64,000 nucleotides of DNA, taken from positions 11,953,509 through 12,017,508 of the forward strand of contig JABACO010000005.1 of assembly GCA_013339895.1 (NCBI GenBank), given 5' to 3'. This document shows positions 32,659 through 45,437 of this stretch, piece after piece. The notes under the pieces were generated by a model. That model had not been told where the DNA came from. It saw only the letters and a program-made list of their open reading frames with translations, and made no database searches. Numbering within the stretch: the first letter of the stretch is position 1; each line of letters opens with the position of its first letter. The translations under genes were made by a program, and so were the position numbers. Source of the stretch: Ephydatia muelleri. Its lineage: Eukaryota > Porifera > Demospongiae > Spongillida > Spongillidae.

Positions 32659-33826
32659 TTAGTCACTATCAACAGATATAGCATCATCCAAAATGTCATC
32701 AACTAAATCTTTAGTTGCCAGAAGCAGCTCATCGAGTCCGTGCAGCCTCATTGTTTCCGGAAATCCCCTTTCTTTGTTGCACCCGGGACAATTTTTTGTG
32801 GTGGGACTATCCTGATACCACGTCTTAATGCAGGCATCACAACCTAGTAGCTGCTTGCAACAGTTTGAAGCTATGACAGGGGGTTTAATAACACTTTGGC
32901 AGATTTTGCACTTGAAACCATCAGCGAGTAACTTCTGCAAACCTATTGGTATCTTCGTCCCAGCAGCTAGTTTAAATGTCAAATCCAGTTTTCTTTTCAT
33001 ATCATCGACAATGTCACGGCAACAATCATTGCACGGTACTGCCTGTGGCGAAGCATCTAAACCCGCAATTTGTCCTGCTCGCGACATTTTGGCAGGTTTT
33101 CCAAGTGATTCTTCAGGAACAGCAAAAAATTTGCGAGCGTTCACTTTCCAAAACTTCAAACCTATTTTAAGACAAATACATGTACTGAGTAAATCGTATA
33201 TAAACGGCCATATATACTAACCTTGTGTGCCAAATGAATCTTTTACTTCTAGCCCGTCTCCTGTCACGATGGTGTAATCCTCGCCGAATTCAGTTCGAAC
33301 TGCTACTAGTAAAGCTGGTACGTTGGCATTGGACTCGGTGATCTCGAAAAAACGCCTGTCCGTGGCATTCAAACGTTGGTTTCTTGTTACCAGGACTGGC
33401 GAAAGCCATGGTGGCTTGAATGATCTTTAAACGATAGGTAGCCTCTTCTAAAGGTCGCTTTCCTCTGTGGGCTGTTACGGATGTAAACTGCGATCCAGGC
33501 GAGTAACGAGGAGGAGTACTGTCCATGACAATCGCAGAGCTACGGGACGGCTGCGCATAAATACCGCTGCAGCTAGGTTGACTGGCCTGCCCCTGCCTTG
33601 GCTCTCCTTCAACTATAAGTTCCGCGTGAGGAAGTACTCCGTCGTTCAACAGGTCAAACACGCCGTCAGGATTCGGAAAATACACATGGCCATCTTTGTA
33701 CCTGCTTTTGAGCCATATCGTATCTTGCTCTACATTGAACATTCGTGCTAACTGTTGAGCTGCGTAACTTCGGAGGCTTATTTCTAATACACGGTCCCCT
33801 CTACATAAATGAATAGTTGCAGACAT
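32659..33826 (-). CDS. RING-like zinc-finger companion protein, 3 exons, 347 aa
   Basis: Minus-strand exons 33826-33479, 33414-33222 and 33161-32659, with introns of 64 and 60 bp, join to 348 codons including the stop. The N-terminus (IHLCRGDRVLEISLRSYAAQ, then LKSRYKDGHVYFPNPDG) looks like a small beta-grasp-type domain. A low-complexity Ser/Pro linker and a second domain (RFFEITESNANVPALL) follow. The C-terminal finger has C265-x2-C268, C281/C282, C288-x2-C291 and C305-x2-C308 (CKICQSVIKPPVIASNCC, GCDACIKTWY, CPGCNKERGF), a RING/U-box-like spacing, then LHGLDELL. It is divergent from the integrase gene with 118 bp between starts. Fish genomes carry similar RING-like proteins, which I recall near integrase genes. 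Ubiquitin-ligase or DNA-binding function is possible but unproven. The first intron is inferred from frame continuity. Confidence 0.72.
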
Positions 33827-33944
33827 CTCCGCGAAATAATGTGAAGTTAATGATGGGACGTGAGGCTTATAACCAACGTCCAATCTCGGGAGCTCCGCCT
33901 TATGACCATGAGTTATTTCAAGTTACTAAATCATATTAGTCACG
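33827..33944. promoter_or_regulatory. Divergent promoter region of the RING-like/integrase pair
   Basis: 118 bp separates the two assigned start codons, so a shared bidirectional promoter is likely. No TATA box was identified. An upstream in-frame ATG of the RING-like gene at 33883 would shorten the gap to 61 bp. Confidence 0.45.
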
Positions 33945-35401
33945 TTGTATGTACATGTAATGGAGAACGTTTTGTCAAGTTTCGAAGACTACATTCGGCA
34001 ACGGATAGTGACTGATTGCGTTACGCACAATACACTACGTGAAGAGCTCATGACAATGACCAACGGATCCAAAGGATGCAGCGTGAGGAGTATAGAAAAT
34101 TTCTGTAAGATTAAAGGGATTCACAAATCCTCTCGCTTGAGTACTGAGAGGGTAAAAGAAATCGTTGCCGAGGCAATAATAAAGGTGTTATTTTTGCTAT
34201 CATAAAATTACATCATGCTGTATGTATTATCAGTTTTATCAAACAGGTGGGACCCACGTATGGACGTAAAACCATGGCGGGACTTTTGGCATATGAAGGA
34301 ATACGAGTATCTGAGGGGCGCGTTGGCAAGGCACTGAAATTAATAAACCCGGAGTACCATCAGTCTCGTCTTTCGAGAGCACATCAGCATTTAAACCCAA
34401 CGCCGTACAGAGCAAAGTATTTTGGTCACAAGTTGCATGTTGACCAAAATGAAAAACTTGTAATGTTTGGTGTTACACACATCTGTGCTATTGATGGGTA
34501 CTCTGGCATGGTAGTGGGGTTCATTAGCATGCCAGTAAAAAATAATGTTGACATATATGCCTTAATGTTCAGGTGAGTGCTACATGCGTGCATTTAGACA
34601 TCAGTAAGTAAATGTGAATTCTTACATAGACCAATTCTAATGGAGCATGGTATCTGGGAACAAGTGAGGGTAGACCACGGAAAAGAATGGTGCTTAATGC
34701 TCCATGTGCAAGAGGTACTCGCTAAGTACAGAAGAGATGTAAGCAAACCACCTCACCGACAAACAACATCTAAATTGGTATGTTACACACTGTTACTTGT
34801 ACTTGTGTCTTAACCTGACTATCAATATAGAATCATACTGTGGAACGATTCTGGCCAGAAATTAATTGCAGAGTAAATTACCCTGTCAAAACTTGCTTGG
34901 TAGATATGGAGGAAAAGGGAGACTTTGACATTGATGATGAGTTACAAAAGTTCTGTGTTTCTTGGTTTACACTACAAGTGATCAGGATTGGTACTTCAAT
35001 GGCAGTGGGCTCCTGGAATTATCATTGTCTTCCAGGTATAGTGTACTGATGTACATTTTAATAAAATAATCATTAATATTTTTATTCAAGGGAAAGGAAC
35101 TCCTTTGAATAGGATGAGAAGCAACTATAATACCTCACCAGTTAATGAAGACATCATTCCAAGTCCAGAACAAGCTGTGCAGCAGTATCATTCTTTAGGT
35201 GGACAGCTTACTATATTCAGCCACTTTGGTACAGATCCTCTTGAAGATGGACAAAGGGCTGAAAGAGACGAAAGACTTAAAGCCAATATTCTGGACTTTC
35301 CAACCATATTTTACAAACTTGTTAATGGGGATGACAAACCTTTCCAAAATGGTTTGAAGTGCTTTATAGACCTTACCAAGAGACTATCAATTCCACAGTA
35401 A
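33945..35401 (+). CDS. DDE integrase-core protein, 5 exons, 409 aa
   Basis: Exons 33945-34184, 34247-34572, 34630-34777, 34831-35035 and 35091-35401 join in frame (410 codons). All four introns are 53-62 bp with GT-AG ends. Exons 1-2 carry a helix-turn-helix-like N-terminus (YIRQRIVTDCVTHNTLREEL, then TYGRKTMAGLLAYEGIRVS) as in IS3/IS481-type transposases. The catalytic triad is D146 in HVDQNEKLVMFG, D204 in VRVDHGKEW and E243 in NHTVERFWPEIN, a D-57-D-38-E spacing. The rest (VSWFTLQVIRIGTSM, LGGQLTIFSHFGTDPL) matches uncharacterised fish and invertebrate integrase-core proteins recalled from memory. It may be the transposase of an IS3EU-like element or a domesticated gene. No stops or shifts were found. 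A second in-frame ATG at 33960 is an alternative start. No TIRs were identified. Confidence 0.78.
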
Positions 35402-35761
35402 CCTTCAATTATAAAAATGTGATGAACTAACATTGTATATAGGTATGCACCATAATATTATTATGCATGCAAGTGATATATAGAGAAAGGCGTAGGAAGG
35501 GAGGTGGTCAGAGATCGAGAGGAGGGAGGGAGGAAAGGATGATGAGAAAGGGAGGGAAGAAGGGTGGGAGGGGAGGGAAGGAGAGGGGGAAGCATTTCGT
35601 AAAGTCATAGTCATTGTCCACAGAACAACTATGTATAGTTTGCATCACATGCACGTTTTAGTATGCTACTGCTCACGACAGAATATAATCGTTTTTGATT
35701 TATACATTAAACACATACACACATACATATACACACTTACATACACAATACATACATACTT
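35402..35761 (-). repeat. Diverged inverted copy of 30240-30400
   Basis: 35585-35700 read in reverse resembles 30240-30360 (shared words TGATGCAAACT, TTGTTC, TGGACAATGACTATGAC), and the purine-rich tract 35495-35590 mirrors the CT tract. This older inverted copy lies directly 3' of the integrase gene, so the gene pair was flanked by inverted sequences before the newer arm at 36098-37072 arose. Confidence 0.6.
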
Positions 35762-36334
35762 TCATACATACATACATACATACATACATACATACATACA
35801 TACATACATACATACATACATACATACATACATACATACATACATACATACATACATACATACATACATACATACATACATACATACATACATACATACA
35901 TACATACATACATACATACATACATACATACATACATACATACATACATACATACATACATACATACATACATACATACATACATACATACATACACTCA
36001 CATACATACATACATGCATACATACATACTCCCAGACATGTACACACCCACGTATTATGGATATGTGTGTATGTCTATGTATGTATGTCGTTTATGTACG
36101 ATGTATGTATGTATGTATGTATGTATTATGTATGTTATGTATGTATGTATGTATGTATGTATGTATGTATGTATGTATGTATGTATGTATGTATGTATGT
36201 ATGTATGTATGTATGTATGTATGTATGTATGTATGTATGTATGTATGTATGTATGTATGTATGTATGTATGTATGTATGTATGTATGTATGTATGTATGT
36301 ATGTATGTATGTATGTATGTATGTATGTATGTAT
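35762..36334. repeat. (CATA)n array followed by (TATG)n array
   Basis: CATA repeats at 35762-35996, a short unique stretch with TCCCAGACATGTACACACCC, then TATG repeats at about 36096-36334. The opposing orientation forms a hairpin-prone junction. Confidence 0.95.
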
Positions 36335-37072
36335 GGATGCATGCATGCATGCATGCATGCATGCATGCATGCATGCATGCATGTATGTATGTATGTATGT
36401 ATGTATGTAAGTATGCATGCATGTATGTATGTTACATACATGCATAGCATGCAGCTGGAATTGCACTAAAATAATAAAATCGTGTGGCTTGAAAGAAAAT
36501 TCCTATAATGTCAAGTTTCTATTGTTGAAAGAGTTCTTGCACAAGAATGTCTTTCTTTCATTATTTTGCAGTTCCTTTTCAACATGAGATATCCTGAGAA
36601 TGAGCTGTACATGTTGCATGCAAGAAATAACTACATGATAAAAAATACGGCATTGACATTTGTAACAGTTGACAACTGACAAGTGCCACAAGAGCCCATT
36701 TGAAGCCCAGAGACAGATCATCCTTTGCACCATGCTCTAGCAGGATGTTCTTTTCCCACCCACCATGAAAAGATAATGATGTGATGCATGATGTATGGCT
36801 GCATCCCACAGATAAGACCTCCCTCATATTGTTCTTATTCACTACCATGGCAACAAGATACAGTACTCTGACCTTATGCAACTGTTGGTGTGTATAGAGA
36901 GAAAGGCATCAGAGAGAGAGAGGGAGTGAGGGGTTAGAGAGAGAGGGAGGGAGGAGGGGTTAGAGAGAGAGGGAGGGAGGAGGGGTTAGAGAGAGAGGGA
37001 GGGAGGAGGGGTTAGAGAGAGAGGGAGGGAGGAGGGGTTAGAGAGAGAGGGAGGGAGAGGGTTAGAGAGAGG
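36098..37072 (-). repeat. Right arm of the large inverted repeat, ending at the gap
   Basis: Reverse complement of about 30490-31440, including the (GCAT)n block (36335-36382), an identical 100-codon ORF (36579-36881) and the purine-rich tract. It stops at the N gap within that tract. Confidence 0.88.
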
Positions 37073-38072
37073 NNNNNNNNNNNNNNNNNNNNNNNNNNNN
37101 NNNNNNNNNNNNNNNNNNNNNNNNNNNNNNNNNNNNNNNNNNNNNNNNNNNNNNNNNNNNNNNNNNNNNNNNNNNNNNNNNNNNNNNNNNNNNNNNNNNN
37201 NNNNNNNNNNNNNNNNNNNNNNNNNNNNNNNNNNNNNNNNNNNNNNNNNNNNNNNNNNNNNNNNNNNNNNNNNNNNNNNNNNNNNNNNNNNNNNNNNNNN
37301 NNNNNNNNNNNNNNNNNNNNNNNNNNNNNNNNNNNNNNNNNNNNNNNNNNNNNNNNNNNNNNNNNNNNNNNNNNNNNNNNNNNNNNNNNNNNNNNNNNNN
37401 NNNNNNNNNNNNNNNNNNNNNNNNNNNNNNNNNNNNNNNNNNNNNNNNNNNNNNNNNNNNNNNNNNNNNNNNNNNNNNNNNNNNNNNNNNNNNNNNNNNN
37501 NNNNNNNNNNNNNNNNNNNNNNNNNNNNNNNNNNNNNNNNNNNNNNNNNNNNNNNNNNNNNNNNNNNNNNNNNNNNNNNNNNNNNNNNNNNNNNNNNNNN
37601 NNNNNNNNNNNNNNNNNNNNNNNNNNNNNNNNNNNNNNNNNNNNNNNNNNNNNNNNNNNNNNNNNNNNNNNNNNNNNNNNNNNNNNNNNNNNNNNNNNNN
37701 NNNNNNNNNNNNNNNNNNNNNNNNNNNNNNNNNNNNNNNNNNNNNNNNNNNNNNNNNNNNNNNNNNNNNNNNNNNNNNNNNNNNNNNNNNNNNNNNNNNN
37801 NNNNNNNNNNNNNNNNNNNNNNNNNNNNNNNNNNNNNNNNNNNNNNNNNNNNNNNNNNNNNNNNNNNNNNNNNNNNNNNNNNNNNNNNNNNNNNNNNNNN
37901 NNNNNNNNNNNNNNNNNNNNNNNNNNNNNNNNNNNNNNNNNNNNNNNNNNNNNNNNNNNNNNNNNNNNNNNNNNNNNNNNNNNNNNNNNNNNNNNNNNNN
38001 NNNNNNNNNNNNNNNNNNNNNNNNNNNNNNNNNNNNNNNNNNNNNNNNNNNNNNNNNNNNNNNNNNNNNNNN
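37073..38072. other. Assembly gap of exactly 1000 N
   Basis: A round number of N indicates a scaffolding gap of unknown true size. The left side ends in a GAGGG tract, the right side begins inside a Merlin transposase gene. Reading frames across it are meaningless. Confidence 0.99.
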
Positions 38073-39314
38073 TGTGGAGACAAAAATTTGGATGTAGCTT
38101 TCATGACTTTGTAGCACATGTTAGGGCATTTTATCCAGTGTAGATTTATTCGTATTGTATTGTTTGAAATGTATTCATGATACCGTAAATGTTATGATAC
38201 CGTAAATCGAATAATAAAGTGGGGGGAAACTGCATAAGTGCCGAGTGTTGGTACTGAAATGTTGGTGGAGGTATGAAAGAACCGAATTTGAGGCCTGCTT
38301 GTGAAAGAGCATTCCTAGAAGGACGATAGCCCTGAAAACATCATTGCCAGCAATTTTGGACGCTCATTACGTATTCCTGACGCGTAATTGCAAACGTCTG
38401 TTAAATTTTCCGCGCACGCGCTCGTTGAAATGTATGGAGTGACTTACACTTTTTGTCCTCTATAAGTATTAAATGCATGTATAGATTTTTCCAGAATTCA
38501 GGGAGATCAAAAGCATTGCCTTATATCGTTCTGAACTTTAATACAAATTTTTAGTCCTCATTTAGTAGTGTCCACATTCAAGTAACTGCATTTCTATAGA
38601 TAAGTATAGAAATCTTAAACAAAGCAGTGTTTTTCATGACTTTTGTCATTTTTTTCTGCGTATTGGTGAAAGAAGTTAAGTTTTCCAGAATTTGTAATGT
38701 TCATAAAATCATCACTGAAGACTTTTGACTGTATTTTAGCCTTTTACATCCTGTTTTAATGGTGTCCAAAGCCATTTTTAGTCATCAAGGTTCACTCAGC
38801 GGCGATTTTAATACTGATATTACCATTACGTATACTCTACCGTGATGACAGGTTAGAGCTGAACTGGACGAAATATATAGGTAACTCGTTTTCCTACGTG
38901 TTAGAGGATCTTGATGTGAGTTTGTACGCTGAGAATCTGAGAACTGTCCATAATCGACTATAGCGCAAGTTAGTGGATCGAAGTTTGGAAAACAACTACA
39001 TGTAAGAGCTGATTTAGCTAGGCGGGAGTATACACGCAGTACAAGGCACCATCGAAGGCTAATCAATACAGGTATTCACCTTTAGTATGCCTTTTATAGC
39101 CATATTTAGAACGTGGGTGTTCGGCACAGCCAACTACGTTTATACTAGTTCGAACTAACAGATACCGGGGTGCGTAGGTATCTCTGGTTTCAGTGTTTTG
39201 TACCAGGTTAAAGGTTTACTTACTGAAACCATGACTTAAACTGACTCTAACCCTAACCCCAAGCAAAGATAATGTACGGATAACGATGTGCCTGTGTTTG
39301 TTCTACTTTAGAAA

Positions 39315-39627
39315 ATGGCTGGTCCCTATTTTACTGTAGAACGCGTTGTAGCGACCAGGAAAATGAAGGTGCGTGTTGTGTATACACCTTGAAATTAATT
39401 CGCATTTATATGGCTATGCCCTAGAGGCATGTCGTACTGTGGGAAGGATACACCATGGAAGAATCGTCATGGGTTCCTGAAACAAGCCTTACAGCTGTCG
39501 CTAAGCGGTAGGTAAACGGCTCTTCTTGTGGTTTTAGGTGTACATTCTGTGCTTTAATTATCGGAGCTATTTCAATCCGCAACGAAGCGTTAGAGAAATT
39601 ATGGATAGTGTATCAAACTTTCTGTGA
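39315..39627 (+). CDS. Minimal chromodomain protein, 65 aa (copy B)
   Basis: Exons 39315-39368, 39425-39507 and 39567-39627 with the same short introns as copy A. The encoded protein is identical; exon 1 differs from copy A by two synonymous changes. The YFTVERVV strand and WEGYTMEESSWVPE core are intact. Confidence 0.6.
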
Positions 39628-40464
39628 AATCAGGGCTATTTGTGATGTCAATTTACTGTAGAATTTAGAATGGATGTCTTCAAACACGTGGATTAGGGAA
39701 ACTGTATCAAATAGTTGATTTCTCAGAACCCTTCTTCTCATCAGAGTGGGAAGTTTATGATCGACTGGGAGATGGGTGTCAAGTTGACTTCCCAATAAGA
39801 ATGCACAGCAAGCTTAGATGGTCACCGATAGTCTACACCCAAGGTGAAGGTGGAATGAACAACAATCATTTTCAGAAGTTGTTGTTTTGAATGTAGTTAA
39901 GAAGCATTTCTGAACGTTGCATACATCATTTTATTCTATATGCATATGAAATAAATGATTTATGTTTATTAAATTATTAAGTTGTTGATACATTTGACTA
40001 TAAGAAAATTTTCTGATCACTGCATTGTTTACTTTAAAAAATTACATTGCGTACATGCATGCACATGCTAATCTTAAAGTACACACATATGCAATGCAGT
40101 CGGGACTTTAATACTATAGCATAGGCATTGTGTGCATGTACAGAAGTTATGGAAAAGTCCAGCACACAATGCTTTTGCTAACAAAAGCCATGGAAGATAC
40201 AAATGTACTGTAGAAAGTTATGTGTATCACCAACACTGCACTAGTGCTGTTTGGTAAGGGAATGTACTATATGTGGTGTGGGAGTGTGGTCATGGGTCAA
40301 CAGCCTCAAGATAAGCATCAATGGCCATTATAAACATACTCGCCCTTCCACAATACCACTAAGAGTAGTTATAACAATGATAGCAGCAACACACCAAAAA
40401 AAATAGGTACTACGAAGACGTGCTTGTTGAGCAGGTTCCTTTTTGGTGTGAGGATCTGTCTGCC

Positions 40465-40809
40465 TCAATACCTCCTCCATACCAATAAGTAGCATTGTTT
40501 TCTTTTTGCGACTGCATACTTTTGTAGGCATTCTATGCAAGCTTCAGTTTTTATGAGGTCGCCTGTTGCATCCCACTTGTTGCTAGACAAATATGCGTGC
40601 TTGGCATCATCATTATGCTTCTCAACACCTGTAAGGATTTGTATGAACAATTTACCTAACTCACCTTGACCTGAAAACACCCATAAATTCCCATATTGCC
40701 GCATACGATCAGGCACATGATACACCAGACAGTGCATGTAAGGTTGACGTTTTGATAGCCTGCTGTTTTTATACTTAGGAAATTGCTTATCCACTGCTTT
40801 GCCTATCAT
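40465..40809 (-). CDS. Hypothetical transposon-associated fragment (copy B)
   Basis: Counterpart of 13084-13428 with the same YMHCLVYHVPDRMRQYGNLW and EKHNDDAK motifs. One base differs from copy A in the KRKQ region, which opens an overlapping frame (40540-40328) ending in a hydrophobic segment, STYFFWCVAAIIVITTLSG. That tail could be the real C-terminus if an intron joins the two. Confidence 0.4.
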   Translation of the reverse strand: MIGKAVDKQFPKYKNSRLSKRQPYMHCLVYHVPDRMRQYGNLWVFSGQGELGKLFIQILTGVEKHNDDAKHAYLSSNKWDATGDLIKTEACIECLQKYAVAKRKQCYLLVWRRY

Positions 40810-42699
40810 TTTAAGTATACATCTTCGCTACACATACATTGGTTGTGGACTTACCCCTCCCTGTTTAGATTGGGCATGGGAAAGCATACAATGGGATAAA
40901 TAGGGCTTTGTCAAAGGTTAGTGGGTAAGCCTGCCTCTCTATCTGCAAACCCCCCTCTAAACAAACTATCCCCAAACTAGATTGTCCCATTGTCTGGTTC
41001 CAGGTTTGATATAAATGGTGTTTTTGGGAAAGCAGAAATTCAGTATCATAGTCAGCCTATACGCTGACCCACCCACCACTCCACATGTGCATCGAATTGT
41101 ACCTGTACACAGATTTTCTGGTCGTACATCAATGGCAGGTGACAACCTTCGGGCTTCTACCCTGATCAACCACCCAAGCCACTGACTGTGTCGTGGTGTG
41201 GCATATCTGGTGGAACCAAGGGGTGACTCAATGTTACCCTTGGCCCCAGGTAAGTTCAGCGGTTGAGGGCCAACCACTCTCCATGACCTCATATGGTAGT
41301 GGCAAGTCTTGTCACATCCAAGAGTAGCCTGCGTTACCCTTGGTCCCAGGCTGGCTTGACAGGGGGGCCTGCACCCCTGTCATATGCCTGACCTGACCCC
41401 CTTATGGGCAAACCAGTTAACCCGTTAACCAGCTAACATAGTGAGAATGGAAACATGGTACATGGCTTTAACGATAGTGATGCTGTGAGCATGTGAAAGA
41501 AGGAGCATTCATGCAGCATTAAGTATTGCGTACTTAGATAATGCAAATGTATATATACCCAGGACAGTAACATATCTAATTCAGCAACGCTTATCAGATC
41601 CAGATAAGTGACATAAGCACTGAAAGCAAATAATGGAGTGCTAGGTACCCTATGTTATTATCATTCTGATCAATTGGAGTGCTGTCATCCTTTTTTACTA
41701 ACACTCCAGGTGAGGTGAGTATCACCTAACAGGAGTGGTGATCATCCCTAATTATTTGCAGTGAAGTGGTGAGTCCAATGTTGCTTCCTTCTCACTGTTG
41801 TGACAGGGGCAATGTATTTGGGGTCCATGAAGGGGTAAGACAAATATAAATTGTGTAAATGTATATACACCATATCCATAATTAAGGTGCCATGGCACCC
41901 TCTTGCTCCCACCTTCTGCTGCCCCCTGCCTATAGGTACCACTTTGAGGTACCATGTGGCCACAACAACCTGTGTTAAATGGATGTGGTGCACACCATGT
42001 ACAGAATGGTACCAGCCTATGAACTAATCAGTGGAGTAAATGATTGTCTGTTGAAACTCAACACATCTTCAGAGTGAAAATCCAGGTGGACGTGGATACA
42101 ACGAATTTAGTTTGACCAACAGCCTCGTGATTTATAGACAACACTGCATGCATGTATACTAATACGAAGGCGTACCCGGCATCGAAATAGACGTACTTCA
42201 ATCGATTCACAAAACGCTGTTTTGTTCACTAATTGAGCCAGAAAAGCCGGACACAACTGAATACTATTGTACATTTAATTTCATTGCGCGCACCTTTCGA
42301 TCGACGTTTTTCTTGTATACAGGAGCAGACTCTCGATTCTGCAACGATGGATTATACTGAAGCGCTCTCTTGGGTTGTAGTCTAACCAGAAATCCAGTTA
42401 TTGGTTATTGGCAGGCACAACTTAAGCTTTCATACGTTAAGTAATTTGTTGAGTTACAACACTGCATGCGTAATGACGAAAAGTAATTAACTCTTCTCTT
42501 GAATCTATCGCCTCAAACGTTTAGTACTAAAATTCTTAAATCAGTACCTTTTGCATAAAAAAAATTCACAATATTTATGAAACGTATACAAAATCAAACG
42601 GAGCAAGTACATTGTCATGTACAGACTATCTATGGATGTCCGAAATAGCTGGTAATGTGGACTTCTACAGGCACCAGGTTTCCGCGTTTCCCGGAAACC

Positions 42700-42700
<1 letters not shown>

Positions 42701-42734
<34 letters not shown>
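42701..42734. repeat. Poly(C) tract, 34 bp
   Basis: Counterpart of the 29-bp tract at 15308-15336 in copy A; a length difference between the copies. Confidence 0.95.
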
Positions 42735-43334
42735 TTTCTGAAAACAGTGAGAATACGCATACGCCATGCGCACATAGTAGCCGTAATAAGTTAATCATAT
42801 GGTAACGTCAAGGCTAAGCGATTTAAACAAGAGTCACTGAAAACACTTGGTTTCTGCAATCTTGACAAGAGCAATGTCGTGGACGGTGCACGCGATCCTG
42901 ATCAGATGTCTCTGATGTCTATACTATCTGCTTCAAGTTCTAGCACGCTATAGCTATCAGCTCTCATAGCAGTGCTGCAATACTACATGGTGGTTTTGTT
43001 AATGTTCGTTCAAGGCAAGCTAGCATGAAAGTTCTTACTATATGGACATCTTAGAGGCCTACAAAGATGACATGCCTCTCCATCATATTTAGAAGAGGAA
43101 TTAGATTTATGGTGGTGTAAGTGGATTAATTATTCAGGAGAGCTACCGAACACGCCATCCAAAGCTCTTGTCTATGCTACTGAAAGTAACATTCACCATG
43201 CATGCATGTGTTGAGAGTAATCTGTACCGTACCAGTGACATCATGTGAGTGCGAAAGGAGCATCTGATTCATCAATGGGTCAGGAATGGTTTTCTGGACT
43301 GGCCATAATGCACATTCATTACAGCATGGAACTT

Positions 43335-43337
43335 AAT
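43335..43337. other. Empty CACTA insertion site (AAT)
   Basis: Copy B reads GGAACTTAATTTAGAAGAG here. Copy A has the 5414-bp element between two AAT triplets in the same context. Copy B is therefore the uninserted state. Confidence 0.93.
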
Positions 43338-43675
43338 TTAGAAGAGATCGTTAACATCTTTGCAAGGCAGAACCGCGACGAATGGTTTTAGATTTTAAGC
43401 AATTTTAATCTTAAGTAAGGTAACAGCTTGTGCACGTATATATGGGTCAGTTTCCGAGAAAATGAAAAGTGGCTATATATATAAAAAGTTATAAAAATGC
43501 TTCACGTTTGAATCGCTAAAACTCCGTAAAGGTTTAAGCTATCAACTTCCTATTTCGAACACTTCTTGCCACACCACTTCTCTCTATGATAATCGATTTT
43601 GGTGTCTTACCTTTGCTCCTTGCCGACGTTACAAGGCACAGTACCCCGAGGGGTTCAAAATCCAGGTAGCTCCCT

Positions 43676-45437
43676 GAGACAATCCATGGTAGTTCATCAC
43701 AACTTTTGCCACGACCTTCTCAAATCTTTTTTATTTTTCAGTAATCTAATAGGGCTTATAGAGATTAGTTATTATGCAGAGTTTCACTTTCTGATACACT
43801 TCGATTAATTGGCAATATTTTATCAACTTTGTAAGTGCCATGAAATTTTGTGATTACTATCACTGTTTTGCAAAGCTACAGTTATGTGTCAATAAAGTTT
43901 TAATTGAAACTGTTGCTAACACTAGAATGCACTCACCTCATGGGTGTACACACACGTATGTATTGTGAGATAACCTTAATAAATTTAATATTATGACTAG
44001 TTGTTTTACACTTGTCTAATTATCTCAAAACACCATAATTCATTTTTACATTTCAATTTTACCACGTGACGAGATAGGTTGTGAGGCAGTTAATTCATTA
44101 AAATTAATTTTGGGTATCCGTTCCGCTGGTAAGTTATAAATGGATTTATGTCAAAAACTTGATGTTTCTTTGAACTGCCGCTTGACCACAAAGTTTACAC
44201 TGACGTAACGATGCTATTAAAACTGTATAACTACGCTAAAAGGGCGTAGCCCAAGTTGCGAAAGAACGTGAAGGTCACGTTACACTATGCGCTAAGCTTC
44301 GTACGATTGCTAATATGCACTTCTATAAGCATGCATGACATGCACCGATTACGATACAACAATAGTAGCGCGCGCTGCTCTTAGACAATGCAACGAGCTG
44401 CTAGTATAAACAATAGCGCATTTACTAAGCGCAGTGCGGGGAACCGAACAAACGATTGTTAAGAAGGCTTCAATTGTTCTGAGCGTGCCTCGTATAGTAT
44501 GCATTGTGCATGTGACATTTGAACAAAAGACCCTGTAGTTCCATTTGAACTAAAGAGCCCGCACGCCGCAACCTGGCCCAGCACGATCTTTTTTTTATCC
44601 ACAGACTCAAGATATTCTTGTTATTCCAGCATCAGATGTTCTAACTCTTGTTGACCCCCTCACTAGCAGCACTGCTAGATGCTACAGACTTAGTGATACT
44701 GAATCACTTAAGGCTTCAAGAGCTCTTCAATTAAGACTGAGTAGTTGTTTTTTTTTTTAATCCTATAGCCCGTTTATCTTTTCACATGGAAGGTGTGATC
44801 TTTTGTGCACATGTATATGATTAAATAAATATTAGCACGTACGCTTAGAGCGCTAATATTATTGTATCAGAATCGAAGCGTCATGCGTACGAAGGTTAGC
44901 GCACATCCTTCGCAACTTGGGCTACGCCCTTTTAGCGTAGTTACATTGTTTTAATAGCATCGTTACGTCAGTGTAAACTTTGTGGTCAAGCGGCAGTTCA
45001 AAGAAACATCAAGTTTTTGACATAAATCCATTTATAACTTACCAGCGGAACGGATACCCAAAATTAATTTTAATGAATTAACTACCTCACAACCTATCTC
45101 GTCACGTGGTAAAATTGAAATGTAAAAATGAATTATGGTGTTTTGAGATAATTAGACAAGTGTAAAACAACTAGTCATAATATTAAATTTATTAAGGTTA
45201 TCTCACAATACATACATGTGTGTACACCCATGAGGTGGTAGTGTTAGCAACAGTTTCAATTAAAACTTTATTGACACATAACAAAGTTGATAAAATATTG
45301 CCAATTAATCGAAGTGTATCAGAAAGTGAAACTCTGCATAATAACTAATCTCTATAAGCCCTATTAGATTACTGAAAAATAAAAAAGATTTGAGAAGGTC
45401 GTGGCAAAAGTTGTGATGAACTACCATGGATTGTCTC
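43676..45437. mobile_element. Long-TIR DNA transposon (copy B)
   Basis: Same element as 21732-23543, with CCCT on both sides. Its right arm lacks 50 bp (at about 45282) that the left arm and copy A retain, so this is a deletion in copy B. The orphan exon (44605-44760) is open here too. Confidence 0.8.

Noticed and set aside
36986-38119. Open frames spanning the N gap
   Set aside because: They consist of unknown bases joined to unrelated flanks and have no meaning.
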